From Amborella trichopoda (taxonomy: Eukaryota > Streptophyta > Magnoliopsida > Amborellales > Amborellaceae): 64,000 nt of DNA. The position numbers were made by a program, and so were the translations under genes. Position 1 is the stretch's first letter; the number at the start of each line of letters is the position of its first letter. Location of the stretch: positions 5,875,652-5,939,651 of the forward strand of contig NW_006494789.1 in NCBI RefSeq assembly GCF_000471905.2, in the 5' to 3' direction. Below, in pieces: positions 47,583-57,816 of the stretch. Under the pieces are notes generated by a model that ran no database searches, had not been told where the DNA came from, and was given only the letters and a program-made list of their open reading frames with translations.

Positions 47583-48374
47583 TGGTTAGGTTCCTCGATC
47601 TCACCCTCTGAATCTGGATGATAGGGAGGTACGCGTCTGGGGTTTCAGGGAAGACCTAGAACTTTTGAGATCTCGAGAACCTCGTTTGAGAACAAGGGCA
47701 GGGATTACCAACCGATGAGAGAGGAATTTAAGGTGGGTTTGGGACTTACTCGGGCTGGTTCACGTGGTCGCCTTCTTAGAACACAAAGAAAGACCCCAAT
47801 AATAAAAAAGGTTCAGAATCGCCTCCCTTGGCTTGTATTCTCTTGTTTTTTGCAATCACACATATATGGCAAATGTTATAAGATAGGTCGGTCAGTGGAC
47901 CTCACCTGGCCTTTTGGGTGAACGTACACAGGCGTGCACATTCAAAAGAAGAAGGAAAGAACAAGAGAAGAAAGATGGAGGGAAAGAAGAATTTGACCAG
48001 GCGAGGAGCTCAACACAGTGACTAATCTGGTGGGTAATTAGCCTGATGTAGTAATAAAATGAGCTCGGTAACTCAAACAGGCTCAACAAGATTACTACTA
48101 GATGTCAATACCGATACTGACTAGCTAGACATGATGGTTAGTCTGTCGTGGCGATAAAGCGGGTGCAGTAATTTTGGTACAACAACAATACGGCTAGACG
48201 ACAGGAGTACCATAAGAGGCTAATCTCAACCCTTCTTAATCAAATGAAAGGATAACCGAAAGAATGAAAATCATAAAGAGGGAGTAAGAAGTAAGAGAAT
48301 AAGAAAGAGAAGAGAAAGAAAGAAGGAGAAGAGTGTGAGAGAAGAGAGAAGGAAGGAGAAAAGAGGGTGAAAGA

Positions 48375-48990
48375 CACAGTTGGTGTTAGGCATTGCCGGC
48401 TGTATTGGAAGGGGAAGAGAAGGAAAGACACAGTCGATGCTAGGCAACACCGGCTGAGTTGGAAAGAGAAGAGAGAAACAGACACAATCGGTGCTAGGAT
48501 TCCTCAAATGTGTTTAAAAAGTGTACAGAGAGAAGACACAGTCGACGTTGGGCATCACCGGCTGGGTTGGAAAGAGAAGAGAGAAAAATGACACAGTCGG
48601 TGCAAGGCTTCGTCGGCTGTGTTTAAGAAAAGAAGAGAGAGAAGACACAATCGATGCTAGGCATCGTCGACTGTGCTAGTCAGAGAAGAGAGAGGTGCAG
48701 TTGGCGCTAGACTTCTCCAACTGTATTAGGCAGAGAAGAGAGAGAAGATGCAGTCGATATTAGGCTTTGTTGACTGTATTAGATAGAGAAGAGAGAGAAG
48801 ATGCAGTCAGCACTAGGCTTGTTGATTGTATTAGACAGACATGATAGAGAAGATGCAGTCGATGCTAGGCTTTACTGACAATGTTAGACAGAGAAGAGAG
48901 AGAAGATGCAGTCAACACCAGGCTTCACCGACTATATTAGAGGAAAAGAAGAAAGAAGACACAGTCGACGCTAGCATCACCGGCTGTGTT
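48375..48990 (-). repeat. ~60-bp hairpin array, M0 LTR
   Basis: About eleven units. On the plus strand a typical unit has ACACAGTCGGTG, then CTAGGC, then an ATCACCGGCTGTGTT arm. Other units carry GCAGTCGATGC or GCAGTTGGCGC arms with matching GACTGTATT or CAACTGTATT partners. On the sense (minus) strand the loop reads ATGCCTAG or AAGCCTAG, close to AGACCTAG in P1. Confidence 0.82.
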
Positions 48991-49399
48991 TAGAAGGAGA
49001 GTGGGGAGAGAGATAAGGATGAGAAGGAGAGAGAAAAAGAGAGATAAAGAGGAGAGAGAGAGGGAGAGATAAAGATGAGAAAGAGGAGAGAGAAAGGGAG
49101 ATAGAGATGAGAAAGGGGAGAGAGATAAAGATGAGAAGAAATGATAGAAAGAGAGATAGAGATGTGAAGAAGAGAGAGAAAGAGAGGAGGAGAGAGACGA
49201 GGAGAGGAGAGAGAAACAAAAAAGAGGGGAGGTGAGAGAAAATTACCTTATCAAAGGGTGATGACCCTTTTCTTCCCTCTCCTCTCTCTCTCTCTCTCTC
49301 TCTCCAAGATGCACCCACAAGCTTAAGCAAAAATGAAATATTTTTTGATTGATTGAAGAAACGAATCCAAATATTTTTTTACAATTTGGCTTTGTATTC

Positions 49400-49406
49400 T
49401 TATATA
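49400..49406 (-). promoter_or_regulatory. LTR sense TATA box, M0
   Basis: The minus strand reads TATATAA within GGGCCCAATTCTATATAAG, the same block as P1 9011 and P2 38982. Confidence 0.7.
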
Positions 49407-50760
49407 GAATTGGGCCCAAACATGGGTGGACGCCCAAAAACTACCTAAAATTGAAGAGAATTACAATTTTATTGAATTAAAAGAAATTCTAAAAATGGGT
49501 GCAAAGTGACTGTTTTGCCCTGCCTAACAATGTGTGGAATTCTAGAACAGTCCTTGCTGCTGCTCGAGAACTTGCGTGATCTTCCATAACTGATCCGAAG
49601 TTGTTCTGATGCCTGTTTGATCGAAAGATGATTAATTTCTTGTAGGGCTCTATATGACGATCAATTTGATACCAATTTCAAGCCATGGATCGTGTTTTTA
49701 AGCCACGACCACGAGACTTGAATTTTGGATGAATCTTGAAAACTTTGGATCGATAGTTCGCTCGATCCTTTATGTTTTCTTCATTTTCTGCGCTGAATAA
49801 CACTGAGCATGCCATCAAGATCATGTTGCCACAAATATAGCTCGATTTTGGGTCTAGATGAAGATTTTGTCATCTTGAGTTTTTTGTCGGAATCTTCAAA
49901 TTTGGCAACCGAAATTTACAGTAGCTTTGGCGCCTTCGTATGTAGTATTCAAACATTCATCGTACGCGGGGTTCAGGTTAGAGATAGCCATGAACCTTAC
50001 GCACATAATGCAATTGGTTTCAATCGGGTATGCGAGCGTCATGATTTGGACGCCGGAGTGGGGCACGCTGCTGCTGAATTTTCTGCAACTTTCTTCACAG
50101 ATCAGAAACTTCCCTCTAGTTTTCTCCCTGCTCCGGAATTGTCACGAGGCGTACCACATATCGAATCTCTCATCTTGACGAGACGAACACGCTCACAAAA
50201 TTTGAGCATGATCCGACTTCGAACGAGTGAGATATGGGTCCTGAAAGTCACCGCTTGTGACTGTAAAAACAACCACCTTTAATGGTGTTTTGGTGTAAGG
50301 TGGCCACACGAGAATAGTGTGCGGCCCACCCGTTTTCGGTATTTTACCCATAACTGTCTTAGAGTGCCCGATTAAGCCAAAACTTGATCCATAGGGGTTT
50401 TCTACCATTCTTGATCTAATGACGGTGGTCCTACAAAACTTTGACTCACCAAGAATATAGTTCTAGTTGCAGAGTCCATTTCAGGGTGCTAAAGGCCAAT
50501 ATTTTCAAAAAAAAATTTTGTGTTCATTGCCTTAGATATGTCTGATCACGATGAAACCTAGCAAATGGACGTTTGGAGTACTGATGAAGATCTTGACCAA
50601 TTCTGGAGCCATTATGAGACTGTCGACATTTCCATTGTTTTGTAGGCATTATTGACTTGCCTCCTCTTTATTCTACAGCAGGGACCAAGGTGCTGAAAAA
50701 TATGTTCAAACTGCTTGCTCCGCTGAACGTTATGCTTCAAGAGAAGCGAGAAGGACAACA

Positions 50761-52379
50761 TTTAAAAAATTTCCTTCGGCTTTTACTTTTTTGTTCTTCC
50801 TAGCCACAAGACCAAGTGAATGCCGAGGAGATTCATGCAATGGTGCAACTAGGATTCTCAGATGTAGGGATGCATGGTTCGCAGGTCTTTCTGTGGAGAC
50901 TTTAAGGGGAGAAGAGACTCTTTGAGGGATCTTATCAAATTCCTCACCCTCGTGTGGACTATTTGTGATTCTGAAGTTGAGAATTTTGTACAGACTTCCT
51001 CAGTCAGAATCATGCCTGTCTGGAAATTGAGTGCCATTGTTCCCATTTGGTCTGGGTTTGTGTGTATCCTCTGGTGTTGAGCCCCATTTTGAGGATTATG
51101 TGAATGGTATGCTGAAAGGCCTTGCGTCGGCACTGTCTGTTTCGTGCATCAGTCATTCCTTAGAATGTAGGGTACCTCAGCTTATCGAGGTGAGTAGCTC
51201 TTGGTAAAACCACCCCTACCCACTGCTTTTCAGCTACGACTATCATTTGATTGTCGCTCCAACATTATGACTGACTAGTTATTCCTTGACGAGTATGGTA
51301 CCTCATTTATCTAGGTGACTAGCTCTGGGTACAACCACCCCTACTCACTACTTTGTAGCTACGACAATCATCTGATTGCCACTTCAAAGTCATGGTTAAC
51401 TTAGCCTCCTTGGGGCATCTTCAACATCTTGGATATATGTTGGTGACCTTGTGAGAATGATGCTCTTTTTCATGAGACTTTTCTTACCTTCTTAGCAAAT
51501 CTTCGGTCCTTCGAGTCCTTTTTGGCGAATGGACTGAAGGCTGTCGAAATATTTTCCTTAAAGCTCATATTTTTTAGTCTTGGTATGTGTTACCAAGGAT
51601 TTTTTCTTTTTGAGTGAGGGCTGAAGTCGCCTGTTGAGGCGAGTTCTGCATCAACATGTTTTTGGTCCAAGCGTCCTTTGTGGATTTTCACTTGAACTTG
51701 GGAAGTGGTTTCGTAGAAATGGTTTTCACCAACTTCCTTTTATTTGGGGCTCTTTTACCCATGACCTTTCAGCCATGTCCACCCTTTTCATCCATTTCTA
51801 CTCAAGATGCCTTTTCGAGTTTTCATCCTCCCCGGTTATTCACGGAACTCTTTTACTCATGGTTTCGTTACCATGCTTGTATGTCATTTTTATTCATGGC
51901 GTTCCCTTATTAAGGTATACACCATGCTCGTTATTTCATTACTTTTTTTTGTGAAGGCATGTTTAAGGTCATGCCCTCGGGGCATGTGCGAAGCCCATTA
52001 ACGTCATGCGGCTAGGACGTGTACTACAGTTTAAGGTCGTATAGCTGGATTATAATGGGGATGGATAGTAGTCTGTAGGGCCATGAAGTGAGTATGGTAG
52101 TTGTTTAGCTCACTGTTAGGGAGATGGCACGAGGTTACTTGTGAAAGATGGATGATGTATGAAAGGAAGGTGGAAAGCGGTGACCCACTAACTTATGACG
52201 AGTATAGGTGGCGGGATGGTTCGCCATTTTGTGAGTGTGGGTGAAACCCACTGAGGAGTGATGTTAGATGATGAAAGGAATGGGCTCACTGGGGAGATAG
52301 TAATAGTAGTGCGCGTATGTGGGGGAGAGTTTGTGATCATGCCTCATGGATCTGTGCAAAGCAGTTTATCGTCATGCGA
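50761..52379 (-). other. M0 3' UTR segment next to the LTR
   Basis: On the minus strand this matches P1 6951-7980 and P2 36390-37632. It includes a candidate polypurine stretch (plus strand TTTTACTTTTTTGTTCTTCC at about 50780) and the block at 51650-51960. A duplicated ~120-bp segment with GGTACCTCA and TAGCTACGACNATCAT words occurs at 51170-51400. No gene. Confidence 0.55.
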
Positions 52380-54560
52380 TCAGGACATATACTATGGCTT
52401 TAGGGTCATATAGCATGGACCGTGGTTATGCAGTTTAGAGTCATAAAACAAGGACCATGCAGTTTAAGGTCATACAACTAGACCTTCGCTACAAATTAAG
52501 GTTGTATAGTTTGGAACATGGTTATGCAGTTTACAGTCCAACTAGGACCATGTAGTTTAAGGTCGTGAAACTAGACCATCGCAACAGTTTAAGATCATAT
52601 AATTTGGACCATGGTTATGCTTAGAGTCATGCAACTAGGATCGTGTAGTTTATGGTCGTGCAACTAGACCACCGGTACAGTTCACGGTCATATAGGTTGG
52701 ACCTTGGTTATGCAGTTTAGAGTCATGCAACTAGGATAGTGCAGTTTAAAGTCGTGCAACAAGACCTCTGCTACAGTTTAAGCTCATATAGTTTGGACCA
52801 TGGTTATGCAGTTTAGAGTCATGCAACTAGAACCGTTCAGATTAAGGTCATGCAACTAGACCTTCGCTACAATTTAAGGTCATATAGTTTAGACCATAGT
52901 TATGTAGTTCAGAGTCATACAACTAGGACCGTGAAGTTTAAGGTCATGTAACTAGACCTTAGCTATAGTTTAAAGTCATATAGTTTGGACCATGGTTATG
53001 CAGTTTAGAGTCATGCTACTAGGACAGTGCAGTTTAAGGTCGTACAACTAGACCTCCTCTATAGTTTAAGGGCATATAGTTTGGACCATGGTTATGCAAA
53101 TTAGAGTCATGCAACTAGGATCATGCAATTTAAGGGCGTGCAACTTGACCTCCGCTACAGTTTAAAGTCATATAGTTCAGACTATAGTTATGGAGTTTAG
53201 AATCATGCTGCTAGGATCATGCAGTTTAAGGTCATGCAACTAGACCTCTGCTACAGTATAAGGTTATCCAGTTTGGAACATGGTTATGCAGTTCACAGTC
53301 ATGCAACTAGGACCGTGTAGTTTAAGGTCGTGAAACTAAACCATCGCTAGAGTTTAAGGTCATATAATTTGAACCGTGCTTATGCAGTTTAGAGTCATGC
53401 AACTAGGATCATGCAGTTTAAAATCGTGCAACTAGACCTCCGATACAGTTCAAGGTCATATAGTTTGGACCATGGTTATGCAGTTTAGAGTCAGTTTAAG
53501 GTCGTGCAACTACACCTTTGTTACAGTTTAAGGTCAGGCAACTAGGACCGTGCAGTTTAAGGTCGTGCATCTAGACCTCTGCTATAGTTTAAGGATATAT
53601 AGTTTGGACCATGGTTATGCAGAGAGTCATGCAACTAGGACCGTGCAGTTTAAAGTCGTGCAACTTGACCTCTGCTATAGTTTTACGTCATATATTTTGG
53701 ACCATGGTTATGCAGTTTAGAGTCCTGCAACTAGGACCGTGCAGTTTAAGATCGTGTAACTATACCTCCGCTATAGTTTAAGATCGTATAGTTTGGACCA
53801 TGGTTATGACGTTTAGTCATGCAACTAGGATCGTATAGTTTAAAGTCGTGCAACTACACCTCCGCTACAGTTTAAGGTCATATAGTTTGGACCATGGTTA
53901 TGCTGTTTAGAGTCATGCAACTAGGACCATGTAGTTTAAGGTCGTTCAACTAGACCTCCGCTACAGTTTAAAGTCATGCAACTAAGACCGTGCAGTTTAA
54001 GGTCATGCAACTAGACCTTCGCTACAGTTTAAGGATATATAGTTTGGACCATGGTTATGCAGTAGTCATGCAACTACGACCCTGCAATTTAAGATCGTCC
54101 AACTTGACCTCCGCTACAGTTTTACGTCATAAATTTTAGAGTCATGCAACTAGGACCGTGCAGTTTAAGGTTGTGAACTGTACCTCCGCTACAGTTTAAG
54201 ATTGTATAGTTTGGACCAGGGTTATGCAGTTTAGTCATGCTACTTGGACCGTGCAGTTTAAGGTCGTGCAACTAGACCTCCACTATAGTTTAAAGTCATA
54301 TACTTTGGACCATGGTTATGCAGTTTAGAGTCATGCAACTAGGACCGTGCGGTTTATGGTCCTGCAACTAGACCTCTGCTATAGTTTAAGATCATATAGT
54401 TTGGACCATGGTTATACAGTTTTGAGTCATGCAACTAGGACCGTGCAGTTTAAGGTTGTACAACTAGATCTCCGCTACAGTTTAAGATCATATAGTTTGG
54501 ACGATACAGTCTAAGGTTGTGCATCTAGACCAAGGTTGTGCAGTTTAAGGTCATGCAGCA
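52380..54560 (-). repeat. Expanded 96-bp array with three-submonomer units, M0 3' UTR
   Basis: Roughly 20-23 units of about 96 bp in 2.2 kb. On the plus strand each has ATGGTTATGCAGTTTAGAGT, CATGCAACTAGGACCGTGCA, GTTTAAGGTCGTGCAACTAG and ACCTCCGCTACAGTTTAAGG-like parts ending CATATAGTTTGGACC. The three ~32-bp submonomers share GTTTAAGGTCNTNNANC. Some units have lost one submonomer. The P1 and P2 arrays are about four times shorter. Confidence 0.92.
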
Positions 54561-55389
54561 CAGACTATGGTTTTGGTCACCATGTAGGTGAGACCCCATA
54601 CGGAATAGGTCTATGGATGATAATCTGACTCCTTGAGGATAAAGTAGTTAATGCCATACACAAGCAGAGGGTTCAGATGGAGATAGTGGCTCGATAAGGG
54701 ATGGAAAACGGAAGTAGACTTCAATGGGGATTAGGGTGCGAGTATGACTCCCAAGGGGTGAAAGATGAGACTCCATGGAGAATAGGTAAGCCGAATCCCT
54801 GAGGATAAGATAGTAAAGGAGTAGTGACATGGTGTGAAACAGACCCACTTGGGATTGAAGAGATAAGAATGACCCTAATTCCACTGGGGATAATGGGATG
54901 CATCACGGGCATGACTCACACTGGGGATGAGCAACGGTGGCTTGCTCCTGACTCCATTGGGAATGATAAGTCATGCACAGCTTTGGCCTAAGTTGCTTAA
55001 AATACAACGACTCCAGGTGCAACAACCATTATTTGTTGAGCACTCAGTTGGCGCTAAGTCTTTGGAAACACACTCAATGCTGAAGTTGGCCAACACTGCC
55101 TCTTAACCACTGAGTCAGAGCAAGATTGTTAAAAATACATTAGGCACTGAGGACAACATGTGCCACCACTGGCACTGAGTTACCGAGCACACAACTGGAG
55201 TTAGGTTTGTTGAAACACAGTTCGCACTTTGGGTTGTTAAAAACACAGCCGGTGCTAAGGGTGGCCCTTACTATCATTTGAACAAGTCCGACGCTGGGTT
55301 ATTGAGCAAACGACTAGTGCATGTGCTGTTGAAACTCATCCCGTGCTAGGTCATTTCGACTGCATAGCCGACGTTGGGTATGGATTGGT
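54561..55389 (-). repeat. Short-repeat blocks, M0 3' UTR
   Basis: The plus strand shows GACTCCATGGGGAATAGG-type repeats (54585-55000, reverse of the P1 CATCCCCAGTG series). Seven or eight CACAGCCGGTGCTAAG-type words follow (55010-55380, reverse of P1 5640-5905). Block order is the mirror of P1, as expected for the opposite strand. Confidence 0.65.
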
Positions 55390-56480
55390 ACTCCGACTAT
55401 AGCATGCAGTTTAACGTCGTGCGGCCATGACGTGCACTATAGTTTAGGGTTATATAGCTGGACCGTGGGTACACATTTTAAAGTCATACAACTAGGATCA
55501 TACAGTTTAAGGTCGTGCAACGAGACCTCTGCTATAGTTTAAGGTCATATAGTTTGAATCATGGCTATGCAGTTTGAGGTCATGCAGCGTGGACCAGGGC
55601 TGTGTAGTCTACGGTCATGCAGTACTGACCAGTCTATGGGTCGTCATGTAGGTAAAGCTACATGGGGGATTGGTTGTGGATAGCAATCTGACTCCATGGG
55701 GATAGAGATACTTAAGGCTATACACAAGTGAGAGGTTTAGATAGAGATGATGACACTTGAGGAGTGGGAGACAGACGTGACTTTACCGAGGATTAGGAGG
55801 TCCAGTGTGACCTCTTGAGGATAATGAGCAATGGCATGCATGTGACTCTACTGAGGATGACAGGCCAAAGCATAGATGAACCTCATGAGGGTTGAGTGGA
55901 TAAGAAGGGCCATAAACTCCATGGGGATAGTGGGTCGTAGTAAGACGTGACTCTTATTAGGATGTTGGTGTGAACAAACCCAGTAGGGGTTAAAGGGGTA
56001 GGTATGACTCTTGCACACATCTAACTCCACTGGGAATGTTGATGAAATGCCCTTTCAAAGAGGAGGTGTTCTATCTCTCGAGTGGAGTTGTGCGTATGGA
56101 CCCCTTGTCGTGTCGTGCGTTATAGTTTTAGGGTCTTGAAGCTTGGACCATGGCTATGCAGTTTAAAGTCATGCGGCTAGAACTATGCAGTTTAAGGCCA
56201 TGCAACTAGACCTTCGCTTTAAGGTCGTATAATTTGGACCATGGCTGTGCAGTTTAAGGTCATGCAATATGGATCGTGGTCGTACAGTTTTGAGTCATGA
56301 GACAAGGACCATGCAGTTTGAGGTCATGCAACTAGGCCTTTATTACGGTTTAAGGTCATATAGTTCGGACCGTGGTCATACAGTTTTGAGTCATGCGACA
56401 AGGACTATGCAATTTAAGGTCATACAACTAGACCACTGCTGCAGTTTAAGGTCATATAGTTTGGACCGTGCAATTTAGGA
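55390..56480 (-). repeat. Secondary 96-bp arrays and short repeats, M0 3' UTR
   Basis: Two more runs of the 96-bp family (55390-55640, about 2.5 units; 56095-56480, about 4 units) flank another GACTCCATGGGGATA-type series (55640-56050). This indicates duplication of the whole array-plus-flank module within M0. Confidence 0.8.
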
Positions 56481-56619
56481 TCGTGGCGTGGTGAGGGAAT
56501 TTGACTCCATGGGGAATAGAGCCGTCATTGGAGGCTGGACTCCCTGAGGAGTGAGGCTGTGGTGCAAGGGATGAACATGGCATTAGGCCCCGGCCCCTTG
56601 GTGAAGCAACAACAGTGGC

Positions 56620-56810
56620 CCTTTTGAAAAACGTGCGACGATAATTCTTTCAACGAGGTGCACGGCGATGGCCCTTGACGAAGGCGTGGGACGATGTCCC
56701 TTTGATGAGGGCATGCGGTGATGACCCTTGACGAAGGCGCACGGTGATGGCCCTTGATGAAGGCGCGCGGTGATGGCCCTTTAGGTGAAGGGCATCGCGA
56801 TATCCCTCTT
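56620..56810 (+). repeat. GATGGCCCTTGACGAAGGCG repeats near antisense promoter
   Basis: Four or five units of about 36 bp with CGGTGATGGCCCTTGANGA and AGGCGCGCGG words. They lie just upstream of the M0 antisense TATA box, so they are placed to act on it, but function is unknown. Confidence 0.7.
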
Positions 56811-56913
56811 GGGTCTCGGGCATGATCCGCCCCGGTCTGGTCCTATTTTCGCTAAGAAATGGGGACTGGAGCATCATTGCATGTTTTTCGAGGGACGTTT
56901 ATGGCACTGCTAG

Positions 56914-56920
56914 GTATAAA
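56914..56920 (+). promoter_or_regulatory. Antisense TATA box, M0
   Basis: TATAAAAGGGGGAAAAACCCC on the plus strand (antisense to M0) equals the TATA plus GGGG-AAA-CCC block of P1 and P2. It lies about 0.9 kb upstream of the PMD gene, on the same strand. Confidence 0.65.
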
Positions 56921-57078
56921 AGGGGGAAAAACCCCACTATACTGTTTTATTGAAGAGTAAAACAGTAGAAGGGGTTTTAGAGAGGGAGAGTCAAAGCTTT
57001 TGGCGAAGATTTTCCAGCGAGAACTTTCCAGCAAAAATTTGCAGAGACAGCTGATTAGGAGCTTTTCAAGAAAACTTC

Positions 57079-57816
57079 ATGAGGTCGCGAAGCTTCGTGC
57101 CATGATTGAGAACCTTTTCAGGAAATTTCGAGGCTTTCTTAGCATGGAACATGGCTTCTCGGTGCCTTAGCAAGATTTGCAGAGGTGCGCAGCCGGGGTT
57201 TGAATGCTTCTCCGGTCATTCTGCTGCTGAAGAGGAGATTGCAGTGAGTTCAGAGGGCTTTGTAGGTCCTCTGGTTATTAGAGGAGAAGAAGGGAGAACA
57301 TCAGTGGGCTCACCGGGAACTCAGCGAAATTCTTGTGAGTTGGTACTGAACTCGCTGAAGTGGGAAGAGCAGGGAGAAGGGAGATCCACAGGGTCTCAGT
57401 GAAGCCATCTAGGGCTTTCGGTGGTTTTTCGCTAACTCTGGCAGCCAGTGGAAGGCGGGGAAGGGGTTTCCCGATTGACGGGGGTGGATTCCTAGCGAGG
57501 AGGGGAAACACTAATGGGAACTCGAAGGGTTGGGGGAGGAGAAGCGTGGTCATGAGACGAAGAGTCGTGGGATGGCGAACGGTCACCCTCCGCACGTGCA
57601 GTGGCAGGCCACGCCGTGTTAGGCGGCATGCCCAGATTTCAAGGGACTCGCGACAGTTGGAGCAAGGCATTAATATGCCTTGGTCATGAGACGACGATAA
57701 CCCTCGATTGATCGCGATGCGGCGATTCCCTCCTGGTGGTAGACGACGATAGTCCTCCTTTTGGCTGCGAGAAGGTGATAACATCTTAGTGGGCAGATGG
57801 TAATAGTCCTGCCCTG
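57079..57816 (+). other. Leader of the M0 antisense gene
   Basis: GC-rich sequence between the antisense TATA box and the PMD frame. An open frame at 57106-57402 (no domain) and repeats around GACGACGATAGTCC, GTGGTAGACGACGATAG and GATGGTAATAGTCCTGCC (57685-57805) are visible. It may hold an intron or be untranslated; I cannot tell. Confidence 0.35.

Larger units (their letters stand above)
47583..50760 (-). mobile_element. M0 LTR (minus strand)
   Basis: The 3178-bp LTR on the minus strand starts TGTTGTCCTTCTCGC (50760) and ends CCTAACCA (47583). It carries the U3 inverted repeat (50188-50171), TATA box (49406), GA/CT tract (49330-48990 and 48370-48240), hairpin array (48990-48375) and U5. 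Sequence upstream of its start (50761-57000) is the 3' UTR type seen in P1 and P2, so it is best read as the 3' LTR of M0. No primer-binding site follows at 47582, which argues against it being the 5' LTR of M1. Confidence 0.72.

Noticed and set aside
13391-50760. M0 LTR (47583-50760) and M1 LTR (13391-15555) as the two LTRs of one element
   Set aside because: They are far more different from each other than P2's LTR pair, and the M0 LTR is preceded by a different 3' UTR and not followed by a primer-binding site.
52380-54560. Regular repeats that could suggest a CRISPR array
   Set aside because: Repeat and 'spacer' parts are both repeated, units vary by indels, and the context is a plant retrotransposon 3' UTR.
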